The notes beneath the pieces are model-generated. The model was given only the letters and a program-made list of their open reading frames with translations, ran no database searches and was not told the origin of the DNA. A DNA stretch of 46,462 bases from Propionibacteriaceae bacterium UBA7704 (GTDB lineage Bacteria; Actinomycetota; Actinomycetes; Propionibacteriales; Propionibacteriaceae), in NCBI GenBank assembly GCA_002482525.1, contig DLGC01000018.1, positions 102,580-149,041 of the forward strand. The letters are read 5' to 3'. The position numbers were made by a program, and so were the translations under genes. Of this stretch, positions 7,610 through 15,838 are shown one piece after another (positions within the stretch are counted from its first letter, which is position 1; every line of letters begins with the position of its first letter).

Positions 7610-8881
7610 ATGGACGTGATCGCCGAGAAGGTCGCAGCAGCCAAGTTGTGGCTGATCTCACAACCACCGAGCTCAATGCCGCGACCTGACTCGCCGCGCG
7701 CCTTGGCGTACCTGGCAACCGCCGTCTACGCTCTGCGGACCGTGCCCTCGTCGGACATCGCCACCATCCGTGCTGATCAGTATTGGCGCCTGTACGTCAA
7801 TCCCCTTTGGGTCGGGGCGATTTCCGTGCCGGAGTTGGGTCGCGAACTGGCCCATATCGTTTGGCACCTGCTGATGGACCACGCGGGGCGGGCGGCCGCC
7901 ATGGGTGTCGATGCTGCCACCAGCGAGCAGTGGCACCAGGCCTGTGACCTCACCGTGAGTGAGACTCTTGTCGGGGAGGAGGCGTCTCCGGTCAGCGTCG
8001 AGGATCGGTCGCGCCAGGTGCGCACCGACAACCCCAGCTTGGGTCGAGGCCGCTCGGCCGAGGACTACTTCGCGATTCTCTCCAGGCTGCCAGCCTGGGG
8101 TGGCCAACAAGCCACCGGTCCCCTGGCCAACAATAAGGACTGCGGTTCGGCCTGTGACGGCATGCCGCGCGCCTCCGACCTGCCTCCCGATTCCGAGGTG
8201 GGTCGGTTGGATCGGATCCAAGCCGAACAGGTTCGCGAACAAGTCGCCATCGACTACCGGGAGGCCGCGAAATCCCGAGGTGACTCTCCGGGAGAGGCTC
8301 AGCGCTGGGCCAAGCACATCACCGAGCCGACGATTCGCTGGGAACCCTTGCTGGCTCGGGCGGTGCGTCGGGGTGTCGCTTGGGCCAGCGGAAGGGTCGA
8401 ACGCACCTGGAGTCGACCCTCACGTCGGCAGTCAGTGCAGCCCGAGGTTCTGCATCCGGGATGGCGTCGTCCACTGCCGGGCATCGCCATGGTCGTGGAC
8501 ACATCGGTGAGTATCGATGATGAACTCCTCGGCAAGGCGATGGGTGAGGTCGAGGGCGCCTTGCGTGGTCTGGGGGTGGCGGATCCACAGGTAACCGTGT
8601 TGGCCTGTGACGCGAGCGTGGGTGCGGTCACCGCCGTCCGGAAAGCCACTGATGCGACGCTGGTCGGCGGGGGTGGCACCGACATGCGAGTTGGCATTGC
8701 AGCGGCTTCGACACTTAGACCACGGCCTGATCTGATTGTGGTGTTGACCGATGGCTACACCCCGTGGCCGGAGTTGCCGCCTCCGGGTTCGGCAGTCATC
8801 GCGGCGATACTGGGTCGGCCTGGAGCGACCCTGCCTGAGACTCCGCCTTGGGTGGCGCGTGTGGAGTGTGTTCTGCGGTGA
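7610..8881 (+). CDS. DUF2201-type protein: metallopeptidase-like domain plus VWA
   Basis: 423 residues, ATG 7610, just after the MoxR stop. The N-terminal half matches the putative metallopeptidase domain of DUF2201 proteins, with HIVWHLLMDH at 82-91 and a further Asp in QWHQACDLTVSETL. Where the family normally has HExxH the Glu is Ile83, so peptide hydrolysis is doubtful although the three metal-binding His positions (82, 86, 91) are kept. The C-terminal third is a VWA-like domain with complete MIDAS motifs: DTSVS, GGGGTDM and LTDGYTPWP. MoxR/DUF2201 pairs are widespread but functionally poorly defined. Its stop lies 9 bases from that of the convergent 451-residue gene. Confidence 0.9.
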   Translation: MDVIAEKVAAAKLWLISQPPSSMPRPDSPRALAYLATAVYALRTVPSSDIATIRADQYWRLYVNPLWVGAISVPELGRELAHIVWHLLMDHAGRAAAMGVDAATSEQWHQACDLTVSETLVGEEASPVSVEDRSRQVRTDNPSLGRGRSAEDYFAILSRLPAWGGQQATGPLANNKDCGSACDGMPRASDLPPDSEVGRLDRIQAEQVREQVAIDYREAAKSRGDSPGEAQRWAKHITEPTIRWEPLLARAVRRGVAWASGRVERTWSRPSRRQSVQPEVLHPGWRRPLPGIAMVVDTSVSIDDELLGKAMGEVEGALRGLGVADPQVTVLACDASVGAVTAVRKATDATLVGGGGTDMRVGIAAASTLRPRPDLIVVLTDGYTPWPELPPPGSAVIAAILGRPGATLPETPPWVARVECVLR

Positions 8882-8890
8882 ATTGACCCG

Positions 8891-10246
8891 TCAGTCAGCC
8901 TGGCGAGACAGCCATGCCGAAGGACCCAAGTTGACTCTCAACGATGCCAGGCGCATCAGTCGTGCCTGCCAGGCGTCGAGGAGTTCGGTGGGCAGTGACG
9001 TGTGGTCTAGTTCAGCGAAAGCTGATCGCACGCTCTGCACAAGGTTTACAGATTCCATGAGTAGGGAGTCCACTGATCCTCGGGATGGCAACACGGCCCC
9101 GAGCATCTTGGTGCATGCTTGCTCAGCGTTTATCACGGCTACTGTCGAGGCCGCCAACCCCGATAGCGCGGCGACAACGATGTCGACCGCCAGCGAATCG
9201 GCGTACCACGGCTGGACCAGCCACGGGAGGGGCGATTCGATCACGGTGGCTGTGGAGAGCAACCATGCCATCGGCAGCCCTGGCGCGACCGTCAACACGA
9301 AGTGCGCCATCGGGGGAAGGCCATGGTGCCGAGCCTGCAATGTGGAATCGATCGCCCAGATGGCGATTGACTGAACGACACTGCCGACCATCATGATCCC
9401 GACTGTCTGGCAGATGTCTCGCACCACCACCAGGACGCCATCGACGACTTCGCCACCCAGAGTCTCTGCCAGGGAGGTCGACGAGACTGACGATGTGTAG
9501 CCGGTGATGGTTGCGAGCATCACCAGCAGCGCCAACCAGGTCGAAGTGCCGAACCGGATCTCATGGGGGTTTTCCAGAAAGGCGATGGCTCCATCGGTGA
9601 CCCGCTGAGCGCTTCGATAGACGGTCTCGGTGAGACGCTCGGCATCCTGCAAGCGGGATTCGAATGCTTGAAGTGCTGCCGGTGAGGCCACCGATCCCGG
9701 TACGGTCTGCCAATAGCCCGGGCGTAATTGGGCAAACCAGGCATCGATTCGACCGCGAGTGTTCTCGCTGAGCCGCTGAGCCGCCCAGCCATCCCCGCGG
9801 TCGGGAATCACCAAGGTCTCGGCATGTTCCAGCAGCCCGGGGCCGGCCTTCGATGAGTGGTCCGGCCCCCAGGCTTGGTCATCGTTGAGTTGGGCTTCCG
9901 AGAACTGGTCCAGCACCGTGCCGCAATACCACTTCAAGTTTCCGCGCAGCTGCGGCACAGCCTCGTAGACGGATCGAATGGCCCACGACCGGGCGAGCGC
10001 AGAGTCCGGGCCGACCACGGCGCGAACCTCTACGGCCAGGTCCCAGGGTTGGGCTTCGAAGACTTGCTGGCTGTAGCGGACGCAGTCGAGGGCGGCGTCG
10101 CTGCTGTCGAGGTCGGCGTCCTGGCGGAGTTGTTCGTCGATGATCGCTGCCAACTGGGCCCGCTGTGGCGGTGACAACAAGGGCAGCCTGTGGGCGAGTT
10201 CCTGATCGATACAGACGGTGGGCTCGGCCGGTGTTGTGATGGTCAT
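8891..10246 (-). CDS. unknown membrane protein of the island
   Basis: 451 residues. ATG 10246 was chosen because GAAGGA lies at the right distance; an upstream in-frame start at 10390 has no site and would run through the promoter region. Residues 1-220 are soluble and mostly helical; then come about four membrane segments (around 230-255, 265-300, 320-345 and 360-385) and a helical C-terminus. I recognise no family. It stands alone between two plus-strand units and is divergent from the HerA unit. A degenerate form of the island motif (10287-10313) lies on its strand about 41 bases upstream. It may anchor the system in the membrane, which is inference. Confidence 0.78.
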   Translation of the reverse strand: MTITTPAEPTVCIDQELAHRLPLLSPPQRAQLAAIIDEQLRQDADLDSSDAALDCVRYSQQVFEAQPWDLAVEVRAVVGPDSALARSWAIRSVYEAVPQLRGNLKWYCGTVLDQFSEAQLNDDQAWGPDHSSKAGPGLLEHAETLVIPDRGDGWAAQRLSENTRGRIDAWFAQLRPGYWQTVPGSVASPAALQAFESRLQDAERLTETVYRSAQRVTDGAIAFLENPHEIRFGTSTWLALLVMLATITGYTSSVSSTSLAETLGGEVVDGVLVVVRDICQTVGIMMVGSVVQSIAIWAIDSTLQARHHGLPPMAHFVLTVAPGLPMAWLLSTATVIESPLPWLVQPWYADSLAVDIVVAALSGLAASTVAVINAEQACTKMLGAVLPSRGSVDSLLMESVNLVQSVRSAFAELDHTSLPTELLDAWQARLMRLASLRVNLGPSAWLSRQAD

Positions 10247-10286
10247 GTTCGGTCCTTCGGTTCCAGGGAATCTCTTCACAAGGACA

Positions 10287-10313
10287 TGCGGAAGGAGCAC
10301 CGAGATTTCGACG
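10287..10313 (-). promoter_or_regulatory. island promoter motif, degenerate copy
   Basis: On the minus strand this reads CGTCGAA, a spacer one base longer than elsewhere, then CGCA, about 41 bases before the ATG at 10246. The match is weaker than in the five good copies, but strand and position fit. Confidence 0.35.
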
Positions 10314-10363
10314 CGAATCGCCTCGGCAGTTGTGAATGATCGCGAAACCTCTTCCCGAAATCG

Positions 10364-10393
10364 CGTCGGGCTCTGGGATCGGGAGCGCACTAC
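10364..10393 (+). promoter_or_regulatory. island promoter motif, copy 3
   Basis: CGTCGGG, 14 bases, GCGCACTAC: both blocks identical to the copy at 5034, while the 14 spacer bases are mostly different. CGCA starts 41 bases before the ATG at 10427. Upstream it shares CTTTCCCGAA/CTTCCCGAA with copy 2. Confidence 0.65.
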
Positions 10394-10426
10394 CGACTAG
10401 TGGACGACCACCAGATCGGAGCTGTC

Positions 10427-11251
10427 ATGTCTCAACCCGCTTTGTCCGATGACGCAGGCGATTTCAATCTCCCCGACGCCATCGCAGAGGCACTGCCCCA
10501 TTGGACCCAAGAGGCGCGCGAAGAGCTCGCTGAGCGCATTCACCTGGAGGCTCGGCAGGCGTGTCCTGCGGGCTTCACCCACGCAACCGAAAAGCGACTC
10601 CTCGAACTATTCGTGCACAGATGCGAGAACCCGGTTGCATCAGAACCGTCGATACCGCTCAGCCTTGTCGAGAAGATGCGTCAATCGTTGCCCACGCTCC
10701 CCGATGACATCCTTGGTCGGATCGCACCGCTGGTTGCGGCTCAGCTTCAGGAACTCGCCGGTGAGGCATTGACCGAAGGGGTGAGCGACGCGAGCCTCGA
10801 GGAGTTCGAGAAGATAAGCGACCATGAGATGGAGTTCGTGACTGGTTGGCTTGAGTTCCATGTGCCCGACTTTCGTGACCGGGCGGACTTTGGCATAGCG
10901 ATGCCTGCCTCCGAAGACCCCGACCTGGTGTTGGCTGAATACGCCGCCAAGTGCTGGCTGGAGGTCAATCGACCCGACTACTCCATGGTCGTCGAGCTGT
11001 GCGTCGATCGGATCATGTCGGTGATTTCTGACGTGGTCGCGCAGGTTGGGGATGCCGCCTTGGTGACCTGGGCCCGGATGGAATCCGGTGCGGTGCCGTG
11101 GGTATTCGAGAGTCTGGAATCCGCTCAGCTGAATCAGTCGAGGCTGGCTACGGCAATCGAAGCCGAGGGCTTTCAGGAATGGGCCACCTGGGCCTCAACT
11201 CGTCGATTGTTCGAGTCCGTCCCACTTCGCGTGCGGGCGCCACGACGATGA
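10427..11251 (+). CDS. unknown helical protein encoded upstream of the HerA-like ATPase
   Basis: 274 residues from ATG 10427 (GGAG 5 bases upstream); a GTG at 10400 also opens the frame but is poorly placed relative to a binding site. The protein looks acidic and mainly helical, without membrane segments or cysteine motifs. A segment near residue 130 (FVTGWLEFHVPDF) slightly recalls small helical domains found in TerY-type and HerA-type neighbourhoods, but I cannot assign it. Its stop overlaps the ATPase start (ATGA), so the two are co-translated and probably interact. Confidence 0.78.
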   Translation: MSQPALSDDAGDFNLPDAIAEALPHWTQEAREELAERIHLEARQACPAGFTHATEKRLLELFVHRCENPVASEPSIPLSLVEKMRQSLPTLPDDILGRIAPLVAAQLQELAGEALTEGVSDASLEEFEKISDHEMEFVTGWLEFHVPDFRDRADFGIAMPASEDPDLVLAEYAAKCWLEVNRPDYSMVVELCVDRIMSVISDVVAQVGDAALVTWARMESGAVPWVFESLESAQLNQSRLATAIEAEGFQEWATWASTRRLFESVPLRVRAPRR

Positions 11252-13581
11252 TCGTCTCGAGCCGAGAACGTGGAGGCGCAAGTCCCGACAAGAACTCTTC
11301 CGACCGCGCGCCGAAGCGCGGCTTCCTGGTGAAGGGTCTGCTGCCAACGGCCGAGCCCGGACTCGCGGCGCGGCTGGCCGTTGCCAATCTGTGCCGAGTG
11401 GTCCAGCATTGGCCCGCGAACTCACTCATGGCGGTCTCTCTGGATCGAGTCGGCCGCGGGATCCGACTAGGAGGCTGGGTCAACGAGCTTGCACCAGAAG
11501 ACTGGCTCGATGATGTGAAATACCTGCTGGCGCCGATTGCGGAGGTCGCCGCAACGCGTGTGCAACCTCGGCGCTCGGCACCACGTGTCGAACTGATCCC
11601 AGTAGCCCCTACGCCGGAGACCGAGGCGCCGCTTACTGGCGGAGATTCGGCAGTCTTCACCGTGACCTCAATGCCCAGAGCGGTCCTCCCATCGGCGACC
11701 ACCGACCCGCTGTGGGATCTACTGTCGGTCTTTCAAACCTGGGCAGGAGCTTCCTGGACGATGCTGCTCTCACCAGCTTCAGAACTGGAGCAGGTCATGT
11801 GCAACGATGTTTGGAGCCGGGCCTTCGGCGGCGAAGCCGCGGTGAGCTGGGCACGGCATCGCGGCACTGCACTGCGAGCCCGATCATTCCTGCACTTCGA
11901 CGGTGAGTCTGTGCCAGCGCGTGTGCTGGCCGAACTGGCTGCCATCACCAGTCAGGTCGAGTTCCACCACTTGGATTCATCTGAACGGCAGGAGCTGAGG
12001 AACCTGGATGTGTCGTGCCTGCTGGCGCGTGCCGTGCCGCAGGTGGCCGCACAGTCGATCACTCATCTACCCGCTGCGGGGACGCGTCCGATCGCGGGAA
12101 TGAAGGTGCTGGCAACGAAGCCGGTCGAAGTCCCCTACGACCAACCAGCGAAGCCCAAAGCTGAGGCGATCAAGATCGGCAGCTGCGTGGATTCCGACGG
12201 GTGTCGTCGCCCGGTATGGCAGTCGGCTCACGACCTGATTCGGCATTACCGCATCGTTGGCGCCAGTGGGGCGGGCAAATCCACTGCGATTCGATCAATC
12301 CTCAACGAGTGGACCGAATCAGGATTCGGGTCATTGGTCATCGATCCGCACGGCACTCTTGCAGACGACTTGATGGGAGACCTGCCCAACCCGGAGATGC
12401 TGCGTGTCCTGGATTTCACCGACACCGAGAAGATCACTCCCTACAACCTCTTCGCCACCGACGACCGCACCGAGTTCGAAGCGCGCCTTCAAATATTCAC
12501 CAGCATCCTCGTCGACCGCTGGCCTGCGGACTTCATCGGGCCGGTTTGGTTGGAGAGCTTCAGCCTGATCGCCCGGGGCTGTTGGGCGATCTTCGGTCCT
12601 CGCGCGACCCTGGTCATGATTTTCACAATCCTGGGAAGTCGGGATCACACCCACAGCTTGGCGCAGACGGTGTCCGAAGTTGACCCCTCTTTGGGCGCAC
12701 AGATCGAACAAAAGCTCGCCGGGATCCGCGGCAACGACAACTCCTCACACTGGCTGTGGTTGGCAAGCAAGGGTGAAGAGATCCTCGGATCGCAGGCGAT
12801 GTCGCGCATCTTGGCTTCTGGGGCACACGCCATCGACTTGCGTGAGGCGATCGAGGAATCCCGCACCGTATTGGTCAATCTGGCTCTGGCTGAGCTTGGT
12901 GAGCGGTCTGCTCAACTGTTGGGCTGCATGCTCATCGCGGAGTTCCGGCAGGCCATGCTGTCGCGCAAAGACCGGGAGAATCCGTTCCTGCTGGTCATCG
13001 ATGAAGCGCACCTCTTCCAATACGGACCACTCGCGTCGCTCCTAGACGAAGCCCGGAAGTTCGGGGTGGGGGTGGTCATCTGTCACCAGCGACCACAGCA
13101 GTTGCGGGCGCAACTTCGAGACGCGCTGGCAGCCAATGCCGGCAGCTACCTTCAATTGCGCATCAGCAGCGCCTCCGATGCGATGGAGAGTTCCCTGCTG
13201 TTGGAGGACTGGCCGGTTGGTGACTTGGTGCGACTTCCTGACCTCACCGCGGTGGCGGTCATCTCCCGCGATGGGGTGCCGTCACGGCCCTTCTCGATCG
13301 GCTTCGACTTCTTCAAACGTCATGCCCGTCAGCTCGCCAACAAAGAACTGCGTAGTTGGCGTACCCATCGAGCGCGCGCCGAGTCGGAACGGCTGTTGGT
13401 CGCTCCGCACGTCGACCTTGAACTGGTCACCCCCCAAACACTTGAGGAGTCGTTGAAATCCACCCGCGAGCGACTCCGCGCGCAAAGTCGTCGGGATCGC
13501 CTTGAGGAAACGGCCCATGAATCGGCTGCTTGTGAAGGGGTATCCGTGGGCTCTCTCCCCGCCTGGCTGCGCGATGAGTAG
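11248..13581 (+). CDS. HerA/TraG-like FtsK-superfamily ATPase
   Basis: 777 residues from the ATG overlapping the previous stop; an in-frame start at 11098 would bury 150 bases in that gene. The first 330 residues are not recognisable. The motor domain follows: Walker A GASGAGKST (about 338-346), IDPHGTL, Walker B LLVIDEAHLF (about 582-591), then CHQRPQQL and the arginine-rich tail typical of the DUF87/TraD/HerA group. Relatives form hexameric rings that translocate DNA or couple to nucleases or membrane pores. No relaxase, nuclease or conjugation gene is visible nearby, so a mobilisation role is not supported; a DNA-processing or pore-associated motor of this island is more likely. Confidence 0.88.
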   Translation: MIVSSRERGGASPDKNSSDRAPKRGFLVKGLLPTAEPGLAARLAVANLCRVVQHWPANSLMAVSLDRVGRGIRLGGWVNELAPEDWLDDVKYLLAPIAEVAATRVQPRRSAPRVELIPVAPTPETEAPLTGGDSAVFTVTSMPRAVLPSATTDPLWDLLSVFQTWAGASWTMLLSPASELEQVMCNDVWSRAFGGEAAVSWARHRGTALRARSFLHFDGESVPARVLAELAAITSQVEFHHLDSSERQELRNLDVSCLLARAVPQVAAQSITHLPAAGTRPIAGMKVLATKPVEVPYDQPAKPKAEAIKIGSCVDSDGCRRPVWQSAHDLIRHYRIVGASGAGKSTAIRSILNEWTESGFGSLVIDPHGTLADDLMGDLPNPEMLRVLDFTDTEKITPYNLFATDDRTEFEARLQIFTSILVDRWPADFIGPVWLESFSLIARGCWAIFGPRATLVMIFTILGSRDHTHSLAQTVSEVDPSLGAQIEQKLAGIRGNDNSSHWLWLASKGEEILGSQAMSRILASGAHAIDLREAIEESRTVLVNLALAELGERSAQLLGCMLIAEFRQAMLSRKDRENPFLLVIDEAHLFQYGPLASLLDEARKFGVGVVICHQRPQQLRAQLRDALAANAGSYLQLRISSASDAMESSLLLEDWPVGDLVRLPDLTAVAVISRDGVPSRPFSIGFDFFKRHARQLANKELRSWRTHRARAESERLLVAPHVDLELVTPQTLEESLKSTRERLRAQSRRDRLEETAHESAACEGVSVGSLPAWLRDE

Positions 13582-13637
13582 GCGGCCAACAGGACACGAG
13601 GGTCGCGCAAGGAGGCAAGAGAGGAGGTGAAGTGACG

Positions 13638-13790
13638 ATGGCGATGAGTTGTCGGAGGTGCTTTCGGCCGCTCCACGACTGCCCGGCCTGCAATGGCGGG
13701 CGAGCCAGTGGCTTGTTCGGAAAGCTGACGTGCAGCAAGTGCAACAACACGGGCCAGATCTGCTCCGAACACAACGGATTCTGGAAATGA
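13638..13790 (+). CDS. 50-residue cysteine-rich zinc-finger protein
   Basis: A short gene after AGGAGG. The product has CRRC (residues 5-8), CPAC-NGG (15-21), CSKC-NNTG (32-39) and CSEH (42-45): seven Cys and a His arranged in pairs. The second and third pairs resemble the CxxCxGxG repeats of the DnaJ zinc finger, here without a J domain. A GTG at 13632 would add two residues. It lies 56 bases after the HerA-like gene and is probably in the same unit. A small metal-binding adaptor or chaperone-like protein is the likeliest reading; function is unknown. Confidence 0.7.
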   Translation: MAMSCRRCFRPLHDCPACNGGRASGLFGKLTCSKCNNTGQICSEHNGFWK

Positions 13791-13872
13791 CCGTGACGCC
13801 GGTGCCGCTGTGTTCAGCCCGCGTCGCAGTGGTGCCGACGTCGGGAGGATGACGCGGGGGAACGCCTCGATG

Positions 13873-14565
13873 TCACACCGAGGCGGGACGAAGGGTGATG
13901 CCCCACGGCAGTTCGTCGGAGCGCATGCTGAGTCGAGTCGGAAGGCCTGCTCTCAACTCGAAGGTGGTTGTAGCGGTCCGATCGGGCCAATGCAGTTGCA
14001 TCTGGAAGCTTCCACTGTGGGAATCGGAGCGCACTTCGACGATCAACTGATCAGCGTCCAGCCGGGCCAAAATGACTAGGTGCTGGGAGCGCAGGATGAT
14101 CTGCCAAAGATCCTCTTCGAGAACGTCCTCCGACGCTTCGCCGCGAGTGGCGGAACCACTCAGTGCGCTCTCCCGATATGGCTGGGCACTCAAGGTGAGT
14201 TCCAGTGCGGCCTCACGCAAGTCCTCGTCACTCCAGCCGTAGCCAGCCGCGTGAACGACCCTGAGGTTCGGCTGGTCCCCGCCGACGACGCGTTCACGGT
14301 CAAGCCGCTTCTGCAGGTTCAGCGGCAGCGCACCATAACCGTTGATCTCTTCGTACTCCGCCCAGCGGGCGTTCAGGAACGCGACCTTCGAGGGATCCGT
14401 CAAGATCCTCGCAGCTTGCTCGGCATCGAAGCCGCCCAAGGCGCCAGAAAGCAACGCCAACTCATCGGCGTGAGGTTCTACAGGGGCACTGAAATAGGAA
14501 TGCGCGGAGTCAGCCATCACGTCCAGCATCCACGGCTCGGGTTCGAACCCTTCGTCGTAGCTCAT
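13873..14565 (-). CDS. unknown protein, second gene of a minus-strand pair
   Basis: 230 residues. The start (14565) overlaps the stop of the 363-residue gene by ATGA. It is acidic, with no membrane segment. The N-terminal half is helical (FDAEQAARILTDPSKVAFLNARW); the C-terminal 90 residues look like a beta-sheet domain (LVILARLDADQLIVEVRSDS and FQMQLHWPD), so a two-domain protein is likely. I recognise no family. It is convergent with the 50-residue zinc-finger gene. A 7-bp hairpin, CGCCTCG/CGAGGCG at 13863-13885, spans its stop codon and might help end transcription. Confidence 0.75.
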   Translation of the reverse strand: MSYDEGFEPEPWMLDVMADSAHSYFSAPVEPHADELALLSGALGGFDAEQAARILTDPSKVAFLNARWAEYEEINGYGALPLNLQKRLDRERVVGGDQPNLRVVHAAGYGWSDEDLREAALELTLSAQPYRESALSGSATRGEASEDVLEEDLWQIILRSQHLVILARLDADQLIVEVRSDSHSGSFQMQLHWPDRTATTTFELRAGLPTRLSMRSDELPWGITLRPASV

Positions 14566-15653
14566 CGGACCAGCCTTCCTGCGTGATCCTCACAGTGACC
14601 ATTAAGTACGCAGATGGGATCGCATCGATTCATGCGTTCGGAAAAGTCCGCTTCAAGACCGTGCAGGATGGACACGTACTCAGTTTCGTGCGTGACCGGC
14701 CCCATTCTGTTGAGCGCAGCGGTGATTTCTCTTGTACGAGTGTTCAGCAAGGCGAGCCAGTTCCTCGGACGCACGTGGGCTCCCTCATCGCTCGGTGTTG
14801 AAGCAGTCGCAGCAAGTTTCAATGTGCTCAGCTCATGGCCGGTCCACGCTCCAAAATACGCCTTGTCCACTCGGTTGAGGACTTCTTGGAGTGTCTTCAC
14901 TGATCGGAAAGCTGCCCGTGGGCCCAGTGCTCCAATCAGATAGAGGATCTGGAGTACTCGCCTTGTCCCGGTGTTCCAGATTCGACGAACCTGGGCGTGG
15001 CTGAGACCGTAATCCGCGGCGTAGATGTCCAGGGCATCATCGAGACTGTTGCCTTCGACGATCAGCCGACCTACTTGAGAGATCACACCGCCGAACCCAG
15101 TATTCGGGAAGCTGTGGGACTGGGCGCCAGGAGACCCCAGCCAGGCGAAGACGGTCACCCGGGGCCCTGCGAAGTCAAGCGAGCCCGTCGGGGCTTCCCA
15201 TTCGTCGACACGAGCGTAGGATATTTCGTCGATGTACTCGGCTGGGGCGGATCGCTGCCCGTCCTTGTCTGTGCGTGCCTTTCGGATGGCGGCCCAGGCG
15301 TTGGCTCTTCGTTTCGGGTAGGCCCACCGAAAGACGGTGTCCAATGCAGCCTCGGGGTCGACGGGTTCGACTTTGCCGGCTTCCAGCGCGCGACGCCAGG
15401 CTGCCACAGCCTGGGTGAGTGCCTTCCACGCCTCTGCGGTATCTCCGCGGATTGTGGCCGGAGCCTCTCGGGTGCCGAGTGCGGATGCCTGGCTAGGACG
15501 GTCATCGCGGTACACACCAGGGAAAGGGTCGTACCTGCACAGCTTCAGGAACCGCGGGTCCCTATCTCCAATAGCCCGTTCTAGGGCCGACTCGACGGCC
15601 CGGTGAAGCTCATCGTGGGACAAATGGGACGCGTACGTCCAATTCTCGCTCAT
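14562..15653 (-). CDS. unknown protein, first gene of a minus-strand pair
   Basis: 363 residues from ATG 15653, preceded by GGGGAG. It has no membrane segment. A central part (SLDDALDIYAADYGLSHAQV) resembles the short helix-turn-helix of DUF433-like antitoxin proteins, which is the only recognisable feature and is weak. The C-terminus contains two Cys (CDPICVLNGHCEDH, three Cys and two His close together) that could bind a metal. It is co-translated with the next gene, lies between the HerA and TerY-P units, and is divergent from the TerY-like gene; their promoter regions interlock. Confidence 0.75.
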   Translation of the reverse strand: MSENWTYASHLSHDELHRAVESALERAIGDRDPRFLKLCRYDPFPGVYRDDRPSQASALGTREAPATIRGDTAEAWKALTQAVAAWRRALEAGKVEPVDPEAALDTVFRWAYPKRRANAWAAIRKARTDKDGQRSAPAEYIDEISYARVDEWEAPTGSLDFAGPRVTVFAWLGSPGAQSHSFPNTGFGGVISQVGRLIVEGNSLDDALDIYAADYGLSHAQVRRIWNTGTRRVLQILYLIGALGPRAAFRSVKTLQEVLNRVDKAYFGAWTGHELSTLKLAATASTPSDEGAHVRPRNWLALLNTRTREITAALNRMGPVTHETEYVSILHGLEADFSERMNRCDPICVLNGHCEDHAGRLVR

Positions 15654-15740
15654 GCGGCACTCCCCTTCGCCAAGGGAACTCTACGGCGACAGCGTAGATG
15701 TTCGCTGCGCCGTGTCTGGAACCTGGACGGCTCTCCCCAC

Positions 15741-15772
15741 TGAGTGCGCTAAATCACGTCGGAATCCCGAAA
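15741..15772 (-). promoter_or_regulatory. island promoter motif, degenerate minus-strand copy
   Basis: On the minus strand this reads TTTCGGG, 16 bases, GCGCACTCA, overlapping copy 4 on the other strand. Spacing and first block deviate and the start codon is some 95 bases away, so it is weaker evidence than the five good copies. Confidence 0.3.
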
Positions 15773-15786
15773 GACCAACGCAACTG
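15757..15786 (+). promoter_or_regulatory. island promoter motif, copy 4
   Basis: CGTCGGA, 14 bases, ACGCAACTG, preceded by AAATCA as in copy 1. CGCA starts 60 bases before the TerY-like ATG at 15839, the same distance as copy 2 to its gene. Confidence 0.6.
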
Positions 15787-15838
15787 TGTTTGAACCGTCA
15801 GCGCAACAGGTGCTGGCGAATCACACCGAAGGACCGAA

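Noticed and set aside
11248..13581. Reading the HerA/TraG-like ATPase as evidence for a conjugative element
   Set aside because: No relaxase, VirB4, integrase, att repeat or tRNA junction is visible in the window.
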